Shown here piece after piece: positions 24,529-36,232 of a DNA stretch of 64,000 bases. Source of the DNA: Alistipes provencensis (GTDB taxonomy: Bacteria; Bacteroidota; Bacteroidia; Bacteroidales; Rikenellaceae). Position 1 is the first letter of the stretch. Each line of letters opens with the position of its first letter. The translations under genes and the position numbers were made by a program. The stretch lies in contig NZ_LT559262.1 in the NCBI RefSeq assembly GCF_900083545.1, positions 2,637,673 through 2,701,672 on the forward strand, read 5' to 3'. A model generated the notes under the pieces. It did not search any database, was not told where the DNA came from, and saw only the letters and a list, made by a program, of their open reading frames with translations.

Positions 24529-25467
24529 TTATTCGATCAGGCCGCGGCCTGCCTTTTTGATGCTTCCCTCGGCGGTCAGCGACTCGACGATCTTGTCCAG
24601 TACGCCGTTGATGAAGGTGCTGCTGCCCGGAGTGGAATAGTATTTCGAAATTTCGATCCACTCGTCGAGCGTCACCTTCACGGGGATCGACGGGAACGAG
24701 GTCAGCTCGGCCATCGCCGTGCCGATGATGAGGTTGTCCATGAAGACGATGCGCTCGACGTCCCAGTTCGAGGTGAACTTTTCGATGTAGTCCTGATAGG
24801 TCGTGTAGTTGACCAGCGACTTTTCGAACAGCGTCTTGACGAACGCCGGGTCCTCGTCGCTCTTGAATTTCGGGGGAACCCGCAGTTCGGTGTGCGACAC
24901 GCGCAGCCCCGACAGCGTGCGCAGGATCATCATAATAATATAGGGGAGGTCGTCGCTCCAGAGGATCGACATCTCTTCGAGCACGTCGTCCAGCGCCTCG
25001 CAGTTCTGGAGTTCTTTGAAAAACTCTTCCAGCAGTTTTTTGTCCTCGTCGAACGGGCGCTCCTCGCGCTGCATGTACTCCTTATAATAGTCGCTCTCGA
25101 TGAGCTGCGTGTAGAGCGTGCGGATCAACTCGGGGTATCTCGTCCAGCCCAGCTTGCGGGCGGCGACATGGTCGTTCACCGCGTCGCTGTTGGCGATGGT
25201 GCGGATCACGGCGTTGTCCACGAACTTGGTGTTGGGATTGAGGTCTTCGAATGTCGGCAGTTTCTTCTGTTTGGCCAGCTCCTGACGCTGCTCGGCGTAG
25301 CGCGCGATCTCCACGGGGAGGATCAGTATCTGGAAATAGAGGTCGTAGGCCTTGTCGACGGACGCCATGAGCGTCTTTTCCGACGCGATCATATTGTCGG
25401 CACCCGACTTGAGGTGGGCGAACAGCGCCTTGACGACCTTTATACGGAGTAATCTTCTGCTCAACAT
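24529..25467 (-). CDS. nusB: Transcription antitermination factor NusB (long Bacteroidota form)
   Basis: A 312-residue protein, about twice the length of E. coli NusB. The N-terminus MLSRRLLRIKVVKALFAHL is the NusB start, and the canonical RNA-binding/NusE-binding helical domain is in the C-terminal half (NWDVERIVFMDNLIIGTAMAELTSFPSIPVKVTLDEWIEISKYYSTP). NusB with NusE binds boxA RNA in rRNA antitermination. The frame is open 26 codons further upstream, but the -7 box at 25503-25510 lies there, so the start at 25467 is chosen. Confidence 0.9.
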   Translation of the reverse strand: MLSRRLLRIKVVKALFAHLKSGADNMIASEKTLMASVDKAYDLYFQILILPVEIARYAEQRQELAKQKKLPTFEDLNPNTKFVDNAVIRTIANSDAVNDHVAARKLGWTRYPELIRTLYTQLIESDYYKEYMQREERPFDEDKKLLEEFFKELQNCEALDDVLEEMSILWSDDLPYIIMMILRTLSGLRVSHTELRVPPKFKSDEDPAFVKTLFEKSLVNYTTYQDYIEKFTSNWDVERIVFMDNLIIGTAMAELTSFPSIPVKVTLDEWIEISKYYSTPGSSTFINGVLDKIVESLTAEGSIKKAGRGLIE

Positions 25468-25502
25468 ATCTTTTAGAACGATTGGAACGGTTTTGACGGC
25501 GG

Positions 25503-25510
25503 CAAAGATA
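25503..25510 (-). promoter_or_regulatory. -7 box (TATCTTTG) for nusB-DUF1573
   Basis: Minus-strand consensus match 36 bases before the nusB start. Confidence 0.6.
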
Positions 25511-25617
25511 GTGCAAGCCGAGCGGACTGCCAAATTTATTTGCACATAACCGGGCTATTGCCGGTCCGGACCGGCATTTTAGCCGCCCTGAATGAACACC
25601 TTTTTGCGGAAAATCCC

Positions 25618-25625
25618 TATCTTTG
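25618..25625 (+). promoter_or_regulatory. -7 box (TATCTTTG) for the HI0933-family gene
   Basis: Plus-strand consensus match only 8 bases before the ATG at 25633. The leader would be very short or absent. Confidence 0.55.
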
Positions 25626-25632
25626 CACCCGT

Positions 25633-26904
25633 ATGGAACAAATGGAAGAAAAACAGCCGTATGACGTAATCGTCGTCGGGGCGGGCGCTGCGGGCATGAT
25701 GGCCGCGGGGACCGCGGCGCGCAACGGGCTCCGTGTGTTGCTGATCGAGAAGATGGAGAAGTCGGGCCGCAAGGTCCGCATTACCGGCAAAGGCCGCTGC
25801 AACGTCACCAACGCCCGGCCTGCCGAGGAGTTTGCGGAGCAGATGCGCACCAACGCCGACTTTTTTGCGCCGGCGTTCGCCGAGTTCAACAACCGCGCGG
25901 CGATCAAATTTTTCGAGCGTGCGGGCGTGAAACTCGAAATTGAGCGCGGCGAGCGGGTCTTTCCCAAGAGCGGCAAGGCGTGGGACATCGCCAACGCCCT
26001 GCTGGAATACTGCTTCGAGAACGGCGTCAAACTCATCTACGATACGCGTGTCACGGAGATCATGACCCTCGGGAACAAGGTTTTCGGCGTGAAATATATC
26101 AACAAGCGGGGCTTCGAACGCAAGGAGGAGTGTGCGCAGGTGATCCTCGCCACGGGCGGCGTCTCCTATCCCGCGACCGGATCGACGGGCGACGGCTATG
26201 CCTTTGCCGCCGACTTGGGCCACACGATCGAGCCGCTGCGCCCGTCGCTGACGCCGCTCGTCTCGTCGCACGCCCAGATGAGGTACCTCGACAAGGTGAT
26301 GCTGCGCAACGTGCGTGCGACCCTTTATGTCGAGAACGAGCCCGTGCGTGAGGAGTTCGGCGAGATCGGGTTCTCCGACCGCGGCATCGAGGGCGCCGTG
26401 GCGCTGCGCATGAGCCGCGATGCGGTGGACGCCCTGATCGACGGCAAGCGGGTGAAGCTGACGCTCGACCTGAAACCCGCGCTCACGGAGGAGGTCCTGC
26501 GCGACCGCATCGCCCGCGAACTGGCCGAGTTGGCTCCCACGGAGTTCTTCGGCGAATTGCTGCGCAAGCTGGTTCCCAAACCGCTGGTGATGCCGTTGGC
26601 GCAGGAGATCGACGTCCGGGCGAATTGCTATGTCAGCAAACTCACCGAGGAGCAGATCACGCGCCTCGTGCGGACGCTCAAAGGGCTGACTTTCCCGATC
26701 ACAGACTATGCGCCATTTGAATATGCCGTCACGACGGCCGGCGGCGTGCGTTGCGAGGAGGTGAATCCCTATACGATGGAGTCGCTGAAAATCAAAGGGC
26801 TGTATTTCGCCGGCGAGGTGCTCGACCTCGACGCCAACACGGGCGGTTACAACCTCCAGATCGCCTTTTCGACGGGGCGTCTGGCCGGCATGCTCAAAAA
26901 ATAG
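25633..26904 (+). CDS. HI0933/BaiN-family FAD-dependent oxidoreductase
   Basis: A 423-residue flavoprotein. VIVVGAGAAGMMAAGTAARNG near the N-terminus is the FAD-binding Rossmann motif. It is followed by the family hallmark GRKVRITGKGRCNVTNA, the second nucleotide-side motif ATGGVSYPATGSTGDGYAFA, and a C-terminal FAGEVLDLDANTGGYNLQIAFSTG. Members include BaiN (bile-acid pathway) but most substrates are unknown. The frame is open upstream to 25540, but the promoter lies in that part, so the start at 25633 is preferred. A nearby second ATG at 25642 is also possible. Confidence 0.88.
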   Translation: MEQMEEKQPYDVIVVGAGAAGMMAAGTAARNGLRVLLIEKMEKSGRKVRITGKGRCNVTNARPAEEFAEQMRTNADFFAPAFAEFNNRAAIKFFERAGVKLEIERGERVFPKSGKAWDIANALLEYCFENGVKLIYDTRVTEIMTLGNKVFGVKYINKRGFERKEECAQVILATGGVSYPATGSTGDGYAFAADLGHTIEPLRPSLTPLVSSHAQMRYLDKVMLRNVRATLYVENEPVREEFGEIGFSDRGIEGAVALRMSRDAVDALIDGKRVKLTLDLKPALTEEVLRDRIARELAELAPTEFFGELLRKLVPKPLVMPLAQEIDVRANCYVSKLTEEQITRLVRTLKGLTFPITDYAPFEYAVTTAGGVRCEEVNPYTMESLKIKGLYFAGEVLDLDANTGGYNLQIAFSTGRLAGMLKK

Positions 26905-26909
26905 AGACC

Positions 26910-27422
26910 ATGAGGTTCGGCGAATATCCTCTTTCACTCCGGTTGCCCGGGCGGGTTGCGGAACTGCGCAACCGTCTCTCCCGCGCCCGTTATTTCCGCG
27001 GACACGGGGTGCATTCGCCGTTCGTTTACGACATCGTGCGCGAGGTGTTCATGCGCGACGGACTGCTTCCGGGCGACCGGACGGTCTACGAATCCCTGAC
27101 GGCCGCGGGCATCTCCCGACGGCGCGCCACGCAGTTACAAAACCTCGCGATACACTGCGGTTACGGTTCGTTTGGCCTGAATCGTGCGGATGCGGAGCTG
27201 TGTGTGGCGACGCGCGACCTGCCGCGGACGGAGACGCTGGCGCTGGTGCGTGCGGCGGCCGAAGCGGGGCATACTCTGGCGGTGATGTCGCCCTACGACG
27301 GGCAGGTGCGGCAGGCGCTGTGTGCCCAGATCGTTGCGCGGCATCGTTCGACGACGGTCGACAACCGCGGTTACCTGCTGATTTTCAATAACCATTTACC
27401 GAAACAACACTTCCGGATATGA
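26910..27422 (+). CDS. Short methyltransferase-like protein, probably degenerate
   Basis: A 170-residue protein. Its N-terminal RARYFRGHGVHSPFVYDIVREVF matches the opening of Bacteroidales class I SAM-methyltransferase-like proteins. The ending LLIFNNHLPKQHFRI matches the end of the same proteins. The central Rossmann part is short and the expected glycine-rich SAM loop (ELGTxxG type) is absent; only HCGYGSFGL stands in its place. It may be a reduced, inactive relative. It starts 5 bases after the flavoprotein stop and its stop overlaps the next start (ATGA), so it is part of a three-gene unit. Confidence 0.65.
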   Translation: MRFGEYPLSLRLPGRVAELRNRLSRARYFRGHGVHSPFVYDIVREVFMRDGLLPGDRTVYESLTAAGISRRRATQLQNLAIHCGYGSFGLNRADAELCVATRDLPRTETLALVRAAAEAGHTLAVMSPYDGQVRQALCAQIVARHRSTTVDNRGYLLIFNNHLPKQHFRI

Positions 27423-27973
27423 GTAAGGTATATACCAAGACAGGCGACAAGGGGACCACTTCGCTGATCGGCGGCGAACGGGTCTTCAAGACCGACGAGC
27501 GGGTCGAGGCTTACGGCTCGGTGGACGAACTGGCGGCCTTCACGGCCCTGCTGGCCGACAACCTGCGTCCGGACGAGGCGCTGGCGGCTTACGTCGACGA
27601 CCTGAACCGCATCCTTTCGCGGCTGATGAGCGTCGAGGCGCTGCTGGCGACGGGCGAGTCGGGGAGCGACAAGGTCTCACCGCTGGACCCTGCGGTCGTT
27701 ACATGGCTCGAAGGGCGCATCGACGCCATGCAGGGGGCGCTTGCGCCGATCGACAAGTTCACGATCCCCGGCGGCCACGCCGCCGTGTCGCTGTGCCACG
27801 TCTGCCGCACGGTCTGCCGGCGTTCCGAACGCGCGGCGCTCCGGGCCGATGCGAAATACGGCGTCGACCCCTCGGTGCTGGTCTGGCTGAACCGTCTTTC
27901 GGACTACTTTTACCTGCTCGGACGCACGCTGACGGCTCATTATGAGGTGAAAGAGGTTTTGTGGATTCCTTAA
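27419..27973 (+). CDS. PduO-type cob(I)alamin adenosyltransferase
   Basis: A 184-residue protein that transfers the adenosyl group of ATP to cobalamin. The ATP-binding N-terminus is VYTKTGDKGTTSLIGG (residues 4-19) and the second motif is RVEAYGSVDELAA. The conserved C-terminal RRSERAAL and LNRLSDYFYLLGR follow, as in PduO/MMAB enzymes. The length is typical. The start overlaps the stop of the methyltransferase-like gene. Confidence 0.93.
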   Translation: MSKVYTKTGDKGTTSLIGGERVFKTDERVEAYGSVDELAAFTALLADNLRPDEALAAYVDDLNRILSRLMSVEALLATGESGSDKVSPLDPAVVTWLEGRIDAMQGALAPIDKFTIPGGHAAVSLCHVCRTVCRRSERAALRADAKYGVDPSVLVWLNRLSDYFYLLGRTLTAHYEVKEVLWIP

Positions 27974-28049
27974 ATCGCTGATTGGCTGAGGTATGCAGAT
28001 GTAATAACGATGTTTTATCGTTTTTTCTTTGTTTTTCTCAATTTTTTTA

Positions 28050-28057
28050 TACTTTTG
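28050..28057 (+). promoter_or_regulatory. -7 box (TACTTTTG) for the DUF2795 gene
   Basis: Consensus match in a T-rich gap, about 79 bases before the ATG at 28136. A TTTG lies about 20 bases upstream and could be the -33 element. Confidence 0.55.
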
Positions 28058-28135
28058 CAAATCAGTCATATAGGATCAAGAGCCTTGCGGGGCTTATAAT
28101 CCATTGATATTTGGGAACTTAAAAACTTTGTGACT

Positions 28136-28357
28136 ATGTATTGGACACTTGAATTGGCTTCGAAGCTCGAAGATGCACCCTGGCCCGCAACCAAAGAGGA
28201 GTTAATTGACTATGCGGTACGTTCGGGAGCGCCGCTCGAGGTGCTCGAAAACCTGCAGGAAATAGAGGACGAGGGTGAGATTTACGAATCGATCGAGGAC
28301 ATCTGGCCCGACTATCCCTCGAAGGACGATTTTTTCTTCAACGAGGAAGAATATTAA
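28136..28357 (+). CDS. DUF2795-family small acidic protein
   Basis: A 73-residue, strongly acidic protein with WTLELASKLEDAPWPATKEELIDYAVRSGAPLEVLENLQEI, the DUF2795 fold of three or four helices. Its C-terminal tail is rich in Asp, Glu and Phe. The family is present in most Bacteroidota; the function is unknown. A GTG two codons upstream (28130) is an alternative start. A strong terminator follows directly. Confidence 0.85.
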   Translation: MYWTLELASKLEDAPWPATKEELIDYAVRSGAPLEVLENLQEIEDEGEIYESIEDIWPDYPSKDDFFFNEEEY

Positions 28358-28361
28358 TGAG

Positions 28362-28391
28362 AAATGCGGAGGCTGACCTCCGCATTTTTTA
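28362..28391. terminator. Terminator between DUF2795 and methyltransferase genes
   Basis: AAATGCGGAGG ctga CCTCCGCATTT, then TTTA: an 11-bp stem shared by convergent genes. It overlaps the last codon of the minus-strand gene. Confidence 0.85.
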
Positions 28392-29153
28392 TTTCGTGGC
28401 GACGTAGAACAGGTCGAAACAATTCGCGCCGACCGGGTCGATGCGGTAGTCGTCCATTCGGATCGAGGTCGTCAGGTCGGTGTTCTGCTTCAGGAGCTTG
28501 CGGCGGTTGAGCCGGTTCAGCAGGTCGTAGGGCAGTTGCAGCAGGCGGCGCGGCAGGCGGTGCTGGAGGTCCAGAATGTCGAACCTCGTGATGCGGCGGA
28601 CGCTGCGGCGGTTCTCTTCGTAATAATCCATCACTTTTTCATCCCCGAACACCCCGAGGGCTTCGACCGTGGAGAAACTCCCGGCGAGGAGCTTCCGGAG
28701 CCCCTCGGCCGTGTATTCGCGCACATGCCACGGGTTGCGCGTCAGCGACATCGGGGCATTGGGCGTCGTCACGATGAAACGTCCGCCCGGGCGCAGTACG
28801 CGGGCGATCTCGCGCACGAAATCACCGTCACGCTGAATATGCTCGATCACTTGGAACGAGATCACGCAGTCGAAACTCTGCTTGGGGAAATCCAGCGGCG
28901 GCACCTCGGCCTGCCGGAACTCGACGTTGGGCAGTTCGAGCAGCTCCGGCGCCGGGACGTGCTTGTCCACGGTGACGAACCGCCGGGCGTGGGGCGCCAC
29001 GACCTCGATGCCGTAGCCGCTTCCCGTGCCGATCTCGAGCACGTCGCCTGCAATGCGCTCCGCCGCGGCGTGGTAGGCCAGCAGCGAACGCTGAAACACG
29101 AAATTGTCGGAAGCCTCTCCCGAGACCCGCTCTGCGGTGTTAATCTTCGCCAT
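28389..29153 (-). CDS. Class I SAM-dependent methyltransferase
   Basis: A 254-residue protein with the SAM-binding motif DVLEIGTGSGYGIEV (about residues 38-52), then the acidic VTVDKHV, the FDCVISFQVIEHI strand-loop and the LRPGGRFIVTTPNAPMS motif. This is the Methyltransf_11 pattern found in ubiquinone-type and glycan-linked methyltransferases. The C-terminal 70 residues are basic. The substrate is unknown. Its start overlaps the 3' end of the CvfB-like gene by 14 bases, so they are probably coupled. Confidence 0.88.
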   Translation of the reverse strand: MAKINTAERVSGEASDNFVFQRSLLAYHAAAERIAGDVLEIGTGSGYGIEVVAPHARRFVTVDKHVPAPELLELPNVEFRQAEVPPLDFPKQSFDCVISFQVIEHIQRDGDFVREIARVLRPGGRFIVTTPNAPMSLTRNPWHVREYTAEGLRKLLAGSFSTVEALGVFGDEKVMDYYEENRRSVRRITRFDILDLQHRLPRRLLQLPYDLLNRLNRRKLLKQNTDLTTSIRMDDYRIDPVGANCFDLFYVATK

Positions 29154-29988
29154 GGGTCTTGCAGTTTATTCCCTTTTCACCGACCTCGACCTCGCCGCGC
29201 TTGAGGAGCATCCCCAGCGAACGCTTGAAAACCTTTTTGCTCATCTGCGTCAGGCGCGTCACCTCCTCCGGGGCGCTGTCGTCGTTCAGGGGGAGGAATC
29301 CGCCGTTGTCGCGGACCAGTTGGAGCAGCGTCTGGGCCGAGTCCTTCACCTGCGCGAATCCGGCCTGCTGGAGACTTACGTCGATGCGGTTGTCCTCGGT
29401 GATGCGGCGGACATAACCCGTCAGGCGGTCGCCGACGGCTACCGGACGGAATATCTGGTTGCGGTAGATCATGCCCCAGTGGCGGTTGTTGACGATCACG
29501 CGGTAGCCGATCTCGCTCTCCGAGGCGACGAGCAGCGAAACCTCCTCGCGGGGTTTTACCGAGATCAGGTCGTTGTTGATGAAGCCTTTGAGCTTGGTCG
29601 TGGCCACACAGCGGCCCGTGATGTTGTCTTCGTAGAGGTAGACGACATAGCTTTGCCCGGCGAAGATGCCGCCCTGCTGGTTGCGGTTGGGGAGGAAGAG
29701 ATCCTTGCCGTGGAGCCCCCAGTCGAGAAACGCCCCGTGGGCCGTCTTGTCCACCACGCGCAGGTAGCCCGCTTCGTCGGCGCGCAGCAGCGGCGTTTCG
29801 GTCGTCGCCACCAGCCGGTCCTCGGAGTCGTGGTAGAGGAATACCTCTTTTTGGTCGCCGACCTTGTCCGTCAGCGAGGTGTAGCGGTTGGGCAGCAGAA
29901 CCTCGTTCTGCTCCTCATCTGCGAGGTATAGGCCGTATTCCGATACGCGGCTTACGGTGAGGGTTTGTGTGCGTCCTGCTCTGAGCAT
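29140..29988 (-). CDS. CvfB/YitL-like RNA-binding protein with S1-type domains
   Basis: A 282-residue protein with three consecutive S1-like beta-barrel units. The repeated pattern G-YL-DE...EVLLPNRY (first), GAFLDWGLHGKDLFLPNRNQ (second) and GYRVIVNNRHWGMIYRNQIF (third) is characteristic. A C-terminal winged-helix segment (MSKKVFKRSLGMLLKRGEVEV) follows. This is the CvfB architecture, known as an RNA-binding regulator of virulence genes in Staphylococcus. The role in Bacteroidota is not established. The -7 box at 30013-30020 is 25 bases upstream. Confidence 0.88.
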   Translation of the reverse strand: MLRAGRTQTLTVSRVSEYGLYLADEEQNEVLLPNRYTSLTDKVGDQKEVFLYHDSEDRLVATTETPLLRADEAGYLRVVDKTAHGAFLDWGLHGKDLFLPNRNQQGGIFAGQSYVVYLYEDNITGRCVATTKLKGFINNDLISVKPREEVSLLVASESEIGYRVIVNNRHWGMIYRNQIFRPVAVGDRLTGYVRRITEDNRIDVSLQQAGFAQVKDSAQTLLQLVRDNGGFLPLNDDSAPEEVTRLTQMSKKVFKRSLGMLLKRGEVEVGEKGINCKTHGED

Positions 29989-30012
29989 AGTCGTTTATTG
30001 AAAAATACGCAA

Positions 30013-30020
30013 CAAAAGTA
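30013..30020 (-). promoter_or_regulatory. -7 box (TACTTTTG) for the CvfB-like gene
   Basis: Minus-strand consensus match 25 bases before the start at 29988. Confidence 0.55.
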
Positions 30021-30126
30021 CGTTTATTTTCGGCCGAATCCAAACGCCGCGCTCCTGCCCGTCGGAAGAAATGGTGCTTTTGTCGGGGCTTCGGGGTGTA
30101 TTTTTGTGTTTTGATAGGAAAAAAGC

Positions 30127-30134
30127 TATCTTTA
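30127..30134 (+). promoter_or_regulatory. Variant -7 box (TATCTTTA) for the CocE-like gene
   Basis: One mismatch to TAnnTTTG at the last base, 25 bases before the ATG at 30159, which is the usual distance in this window. The same variant precedes uvrA. Confidence 0.4.
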
Positions 30135-30158
30135 CGGGAAGCTAAAACCAATCCTGCC

Positions 30159-31940
30159 ATGAGACTCCGCCGATTCCTGCTGCTGCTCTGGGGCGGTCTG
30201 CTGGCTGTCGCCGCCGCGTGCGCCCAGCCTATCAGTTCGCTTTACGACAAGGCCGAATACCGCATCGCCATGCGCGACAGCGTCCGCCTCCATACCTCGG
30301 TCTACACCCCCAAAACTCCGGGCCGCGCGCCGATCATCATCTTCCGCACGCCTTACGGCACGGGGCCCTACGGCGCCGGCAAATTTCCCGCCGCATTCGA
30401 TAAAGGCTACCTGCGCAGCTATGTCGACCGGGGCTACATCATCGTTCAGCAGGATGTCCGGGGACGTAACCGGAGCGAGGGTGAGTTCATGCACATCCGT
30501 CCGGTGGGCTTCGGCGACGTGGACGAGGCCACGGACAGCTACGACACGGTCGAGTGGCTGGTGAAACACATTCCCGGCAACAACGGCCGCGTGGGTTTCG
30601 CCGGCTGTTCCTATCCGGGATTCTACGCCCTGATGGGGGCCCTGAGCGGACACCCGGCGGTGAAGGCCGTTTCGCCGCAGGCTCCCGTGACCGACTGGTA
30701 CATGGGCGACGACGTGCACCACAACGGCATTCTGATGCTGAGCGATGCCGTGCGGTTCCTCCATTCGATGAACACCCCGCCGGAGGGGACGCCCCGGCGG
30801 GAACTGACCCTCTCGCCCGACGAACGCACGTTCTTTCTGGAACACCCCGCGCGGGCCGATCTGACGAAACTGCTGGCCCCCAACGCCTTTTGGGAGGAGA
30901 TGTCCGGACATCCCGACTACGACGAGTGGTGGCGGGCGCGCGACACGCGCCGGGCGTGCTACAACATCCGTCCTGCGATGCTCGTCGTGGGCGGAACCTA
31001 CGATGCCGAGGATTGCTACGGGGCGTGGAACCTCTATCGGGCCGTGGTGCGGCAGAGCTCTCCGACGCCGGTGCATCTGGTCGTGGGCCCGTGGGCGCAC
31101 GGGGCATGGACCGGTGACGGCCGGAAACTGGGGGCGTACGATTTCGGCGAGGAGGCCTCCGGGAAACATTATATGGAAAACTTCGAGGCGCCGTTCTTCG
31201 ACTGCTACCTTTGGGCCCGCGATACCGTCGACCGCCTGCCGCCCGTGGCGGTCTTTTCCTCGGGCGACAACCGCTGGCACACGTTCGACCGCTGGACGCC
31301 CGCCGGGGCCCGCCGGATGACCCTCTATCTGGCCGACGGCGGCCGCCTGACGGAAGAACGCCCCACGGCCAAAAACTCCTCGACCGCCTATCTCTCCGAT
31401 CCCGCCGACCCCGTGCCCTATGTCGAAACCTCCGGCACACGGCGGCCCAAGGAGTATATGGTCGCCGACCAACGGTTCCTTGCGGGCCGTCAGGACGTGC
31501 TGACCTTCGTCACCGAACCGCTCACGGAGGATGTGACCCTCGTGGGACCCGTCGAGGCGGCGCTCGAGGCGGCGTTGTCGACCTCGGATGCCGATTTCGT
31601 CGTGAAGCTGATCGACTGCTTCCCCGACGGGGGCGAACAGCGGTTGGTGCGGGGCGATGCCGTGCGGGGACGTTACCGCGACGGATTCACCCGCCCCAAA
31701 GCCTTCTCTCCGGGCAGGCCCGAATGCGTGCGGCTGCGCACGACGGACATCGCCCACACGTTCCGCGCCGGACACCGGATCATGGTGCAGGTGCAAAGCT
31801 CGTGGTTCCCGCTCATGGAGCGCAGTCCCCAGCAGTTCGTCGATCTGTGGCGCTGTACGGCATCGGATTTCGTGCCCTGCCGGGTGACGCTTTTCCACCA
31901 GCGCGACCGCGCGTCGTCCGTCTCCGTCCTTAAACTCTGA
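30159..31940 (+). CDS. CocE/NonD-family alpha/beta hydrolase (X-Pro dipeptidyl-peptidase/acyl esterase type)
   Basis: A 593-residue secreted protein with a signal peptide of about 23 residues (ending AAACAQ). The N-terminal alpha/beta-hydrolase domain has VQQDVRGRNRSEGEF and the nucleophile motif GCSYPGF (G-x-S-Y-x-G, Ser at about residue 150). A candidate acid is in GGTYDAEDCYGAW, and a candidate His in GPWAHGAWTGD (about 313). A C-terminal jelly-roll domain follows (VTLVGPVEAALEA... HRIMVQVQSSWFP). The family covers cocaine esterase, glutaryl-7-ACA acylases and X-Pro dipeptidyl peptidases. The substrate cannot be told. The frame is open upstream to 30096, before the promoter. Confidence 0.9.
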   Translation: MRLRRFLLLLWGGLLAVAAACAQPISSLYDKAEYRIAMRDSVRLHTSVYTPKTPGRAPIIIFRTPYGTGPYGAGKFPAAFDKGYLRSYVDRGYIIVQQDVRGRNRSEGEFMHIRPVGFGDVDEATDSYDTVEWLVKHIPGNNGRVGFAGCSYPGFYALMGALSGHPAVKAVSPQAPVTDWYMGDDVHHNGILMLSDAVRFLHSMNTPPEGTPRRELTLSPDERTFFLEHPARADLTKLLAPNAFWEEMSGHPDYDEWWRARDTRRACYNIRPAMLVVGGTYDAEDCYGAWNLYRAVVRQSSPTPVHLVVGPWAHGAWTGDGRKLGAYDFGEEASGKHYMENFEAPFFDCYLWARDTVDRLPPVAVFSSGDNRWHTFDRWTPAGARRMTLYLADGGRLTEERPTAKNSSTAYLSDPADPVPYVETSGTRRPKEYMVADQRFLAGRQDVLTFVTEPLTEDVTLVGPVEAALEAALSTSDADFVVKLIDCFPDGGEQRLVRGDAVRGRYRDGFTRPKAFSPGRPECVRLRTTDIAHTFRAGHRIMVQVQSSWFPLMERSPQQFVDLWRCTASDFVPCRVTLFHQRDRASSVSVLKL

Positions 31941-31945
31941 TTCCG

Positions 31946-32710
31946 ATGGAACTGCGTATCGCCCTTTGCCAGCACGATATCGCGTGGGAACAGCCTGCGC
32001 GGAACCTCGCCCGGCTGGAGCCGCTGGTGGCCGCCGCCGCTGCCGACGTGGTGGTGCTGCCCGAACTGTTCGCCACGGGCTTCACCCTCGATCCCGCCGC
32101 TGTTGCCGACGCTCCCGGCGGGGAGGTCGTCACGGCCCTGCGCCGCTGGGCCGCGCAATACGGCAAGGCCGTCGCAGGCAGCGTCGCCGTCGCCGAAGCG
32201 GGATGGTTCTGCAACCGGATGTATTTCGTGACGCCCGACGGCGGGTGCGTGTCCTATGACAAACGCCATCTGTTCACGCCCGGCGGCGAGGCCCGGAACT
32301 ACACGCCCGGCAACAGCCGCGTGGTGGTCGAATACCGGGGATTCCGCTTTTTGCTGCTGGTCTGCTACGACCTGCGGTTTCCGGTCTGGAGCCGCTGCCG
32401 CGGGGATTACGACGCCATCCTGTGCTGTGCCTCGTGGCCCGCACCGCGGCGCGAGGTGTGGCGGACGCTGCTGCGCGCCCGGGCCATCGAGAACCAATGC
32501 TATGTCGCAGGGGTGAACCGGGTGGGGGACGACCCCTCGGGGCATTACGCCGGGGATTCGGCTTTTGTCGATTTCAAGGGCCGCACGCTGGTTGAGGCGG
32601 ACGACCGGGAGCGGACGCTCACGGCGGTGTTCGACGGCGAAGCGCTGGAGGCGTTCCGCGCCAAATTCCCCGCGTGGAGGGACGCGGACGATTTCCGGAT
32701 TCAAATGTAA
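31946..32710 (+). CDS. Nitrilase-superfamily amidase, omega-amidase (YafV) type
   Basis: A 254-residue carbon-nitrogen hydrolase. The catalytic triad is visible: Glu in [11 protein letters not shown] (about residue 41), Lys in [11 protein letters not shown] (about 106), and Cys in [12 protein letters not shown] (about 143). The signatures following Lys and Cys match the omega-amidase/YafV subgroup, which deamidates alpha-ketoglutaramate-like compounds. It starts 5 bases after the CocE-like gene and is probably cotranscribed with it. Confidence 0.88.
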   Translation: MELRIALCQHDIAWEQPARNLARLEPLVAAAAADVVVLPELFATGFTLDPAAVADAPGGEVVTALRRWAAQYGKAVAGSVAVAEAGWFCNRMYFVTPDGGCVSYDKRHLFTPGGEARNYTPGNSRVVVEYRGFRFLLLVCYDLRFPVWSRCRGDYDAILCCASWPAPRREVWRTLLRARAIENQCYVAGVNRVGDDPSGHYAGDSAFVDFKGRTLVEADDRERTLTAVFDGEALEAFRAKFPAWRDADDFRIQM

Positions 32711-32743
32711 TTCGCACGGCTTGTTTTTCAGGCGCAAATGTCG

Positions 32744-32751
32744 TATCTTTA
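32744..32751 (+). promoter_or_regulatory. Variant -7 box (TATCTTTA) for uvrA
   Basis: Single mismatch to the consensus, 69 bases before the ATG at 32821. No LexA-type operator was recognised. Confidence 0.35.
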
Positions 32752-32820
32752 CGCACTTTTCGCGCCGGATTTCCCATGCACTCAATAAAAGGGGCCTCCG
32801 GTACGTTTTTCTCAACGAAA

Positions 32821-35637
<2,817 letters not shown>

Positions 35638-35687
35638 CGCTTTCGGCACAAAACTTGCTTTCATAGCCGTAACAAACCTTATGTGCT

Positions 35688-36230
35688 ATGAAAAAAACAG
35701 TCATCATCGTCTTGGGGCTGCTGTTTGCGACGGCGGCCGTTACCGTGATCGGACAGAAGAAGATTCTGTCGCCCAAAGAAGAACGCCGCGAGGTGCGTGA
35801 GAAGCGCCGTGCGGAACGCATTGCCAACTATGAAAAGTTCATGGATTCGCTCGTGCTGTCGCGCAATTTCCAGTTCAATCCCTCGACCATGCAGCGTCAG
35901 CCGGCAGGCCCCATGCGCCAGATCATGAACCCCGCGTTCAACGTCGGCATCTGGGACGGCACGGTCGACATCTGCCTGCCCTATATCAAGGGATATGTGC
36001 CGCCTTACTATGTGACGATCATCAACTACACGGTCCCCGACGTGCAGGGCTACACCACCGAACAGACCCATGAGGGGTGGATGGTGACCTTCTCGACGTC
36101 GCTGTTCTCGGCGTCGACCTACACCTTCACCTTCGAGATATTCTCCCGGACGGGCGGTGCCAACCTCACGATCACCAATCCGTGGTACAGCCCCGTGCAG
36201 TATACGGGTTCGATTTCGCAATTGTATTGA
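35688..36230 (+). CDS. DUF4251-family secreted protein (first of two)
   Basis: A 180-residue protein with a signal peptide (about 22 residues, ending VIGQ). A basic helix (KEERREVREKRRAERIANYEKFMDSL) follows, then a beta-rich DUF4251 domain with FNPSTMQRQPAGPMRQIM and PPYYVTIINYTVPDVQGYTTE. The family is restricted to Bacteroidota and of unknown function. The neighbour 3 bases downstream is a paralogue. Confidence 0.85.
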   Translation: MKKTVIIVLGLLFATAAVTVIGQKKILSPKEERREVREKRRAERIANYEKFMDSLVLSRNFQFNPSTMQRQPAGPMRQIMNPAFNVGIWDGTVDICLPYIKGYVPPYYVTIINYTVPDVQGYTTEQTHEGWMVTFSTSLFSASTYTFTFEIFSRTGGANLTITNPWYSPVQYTGSISQLY

Positions 36231-36232
36231 GT

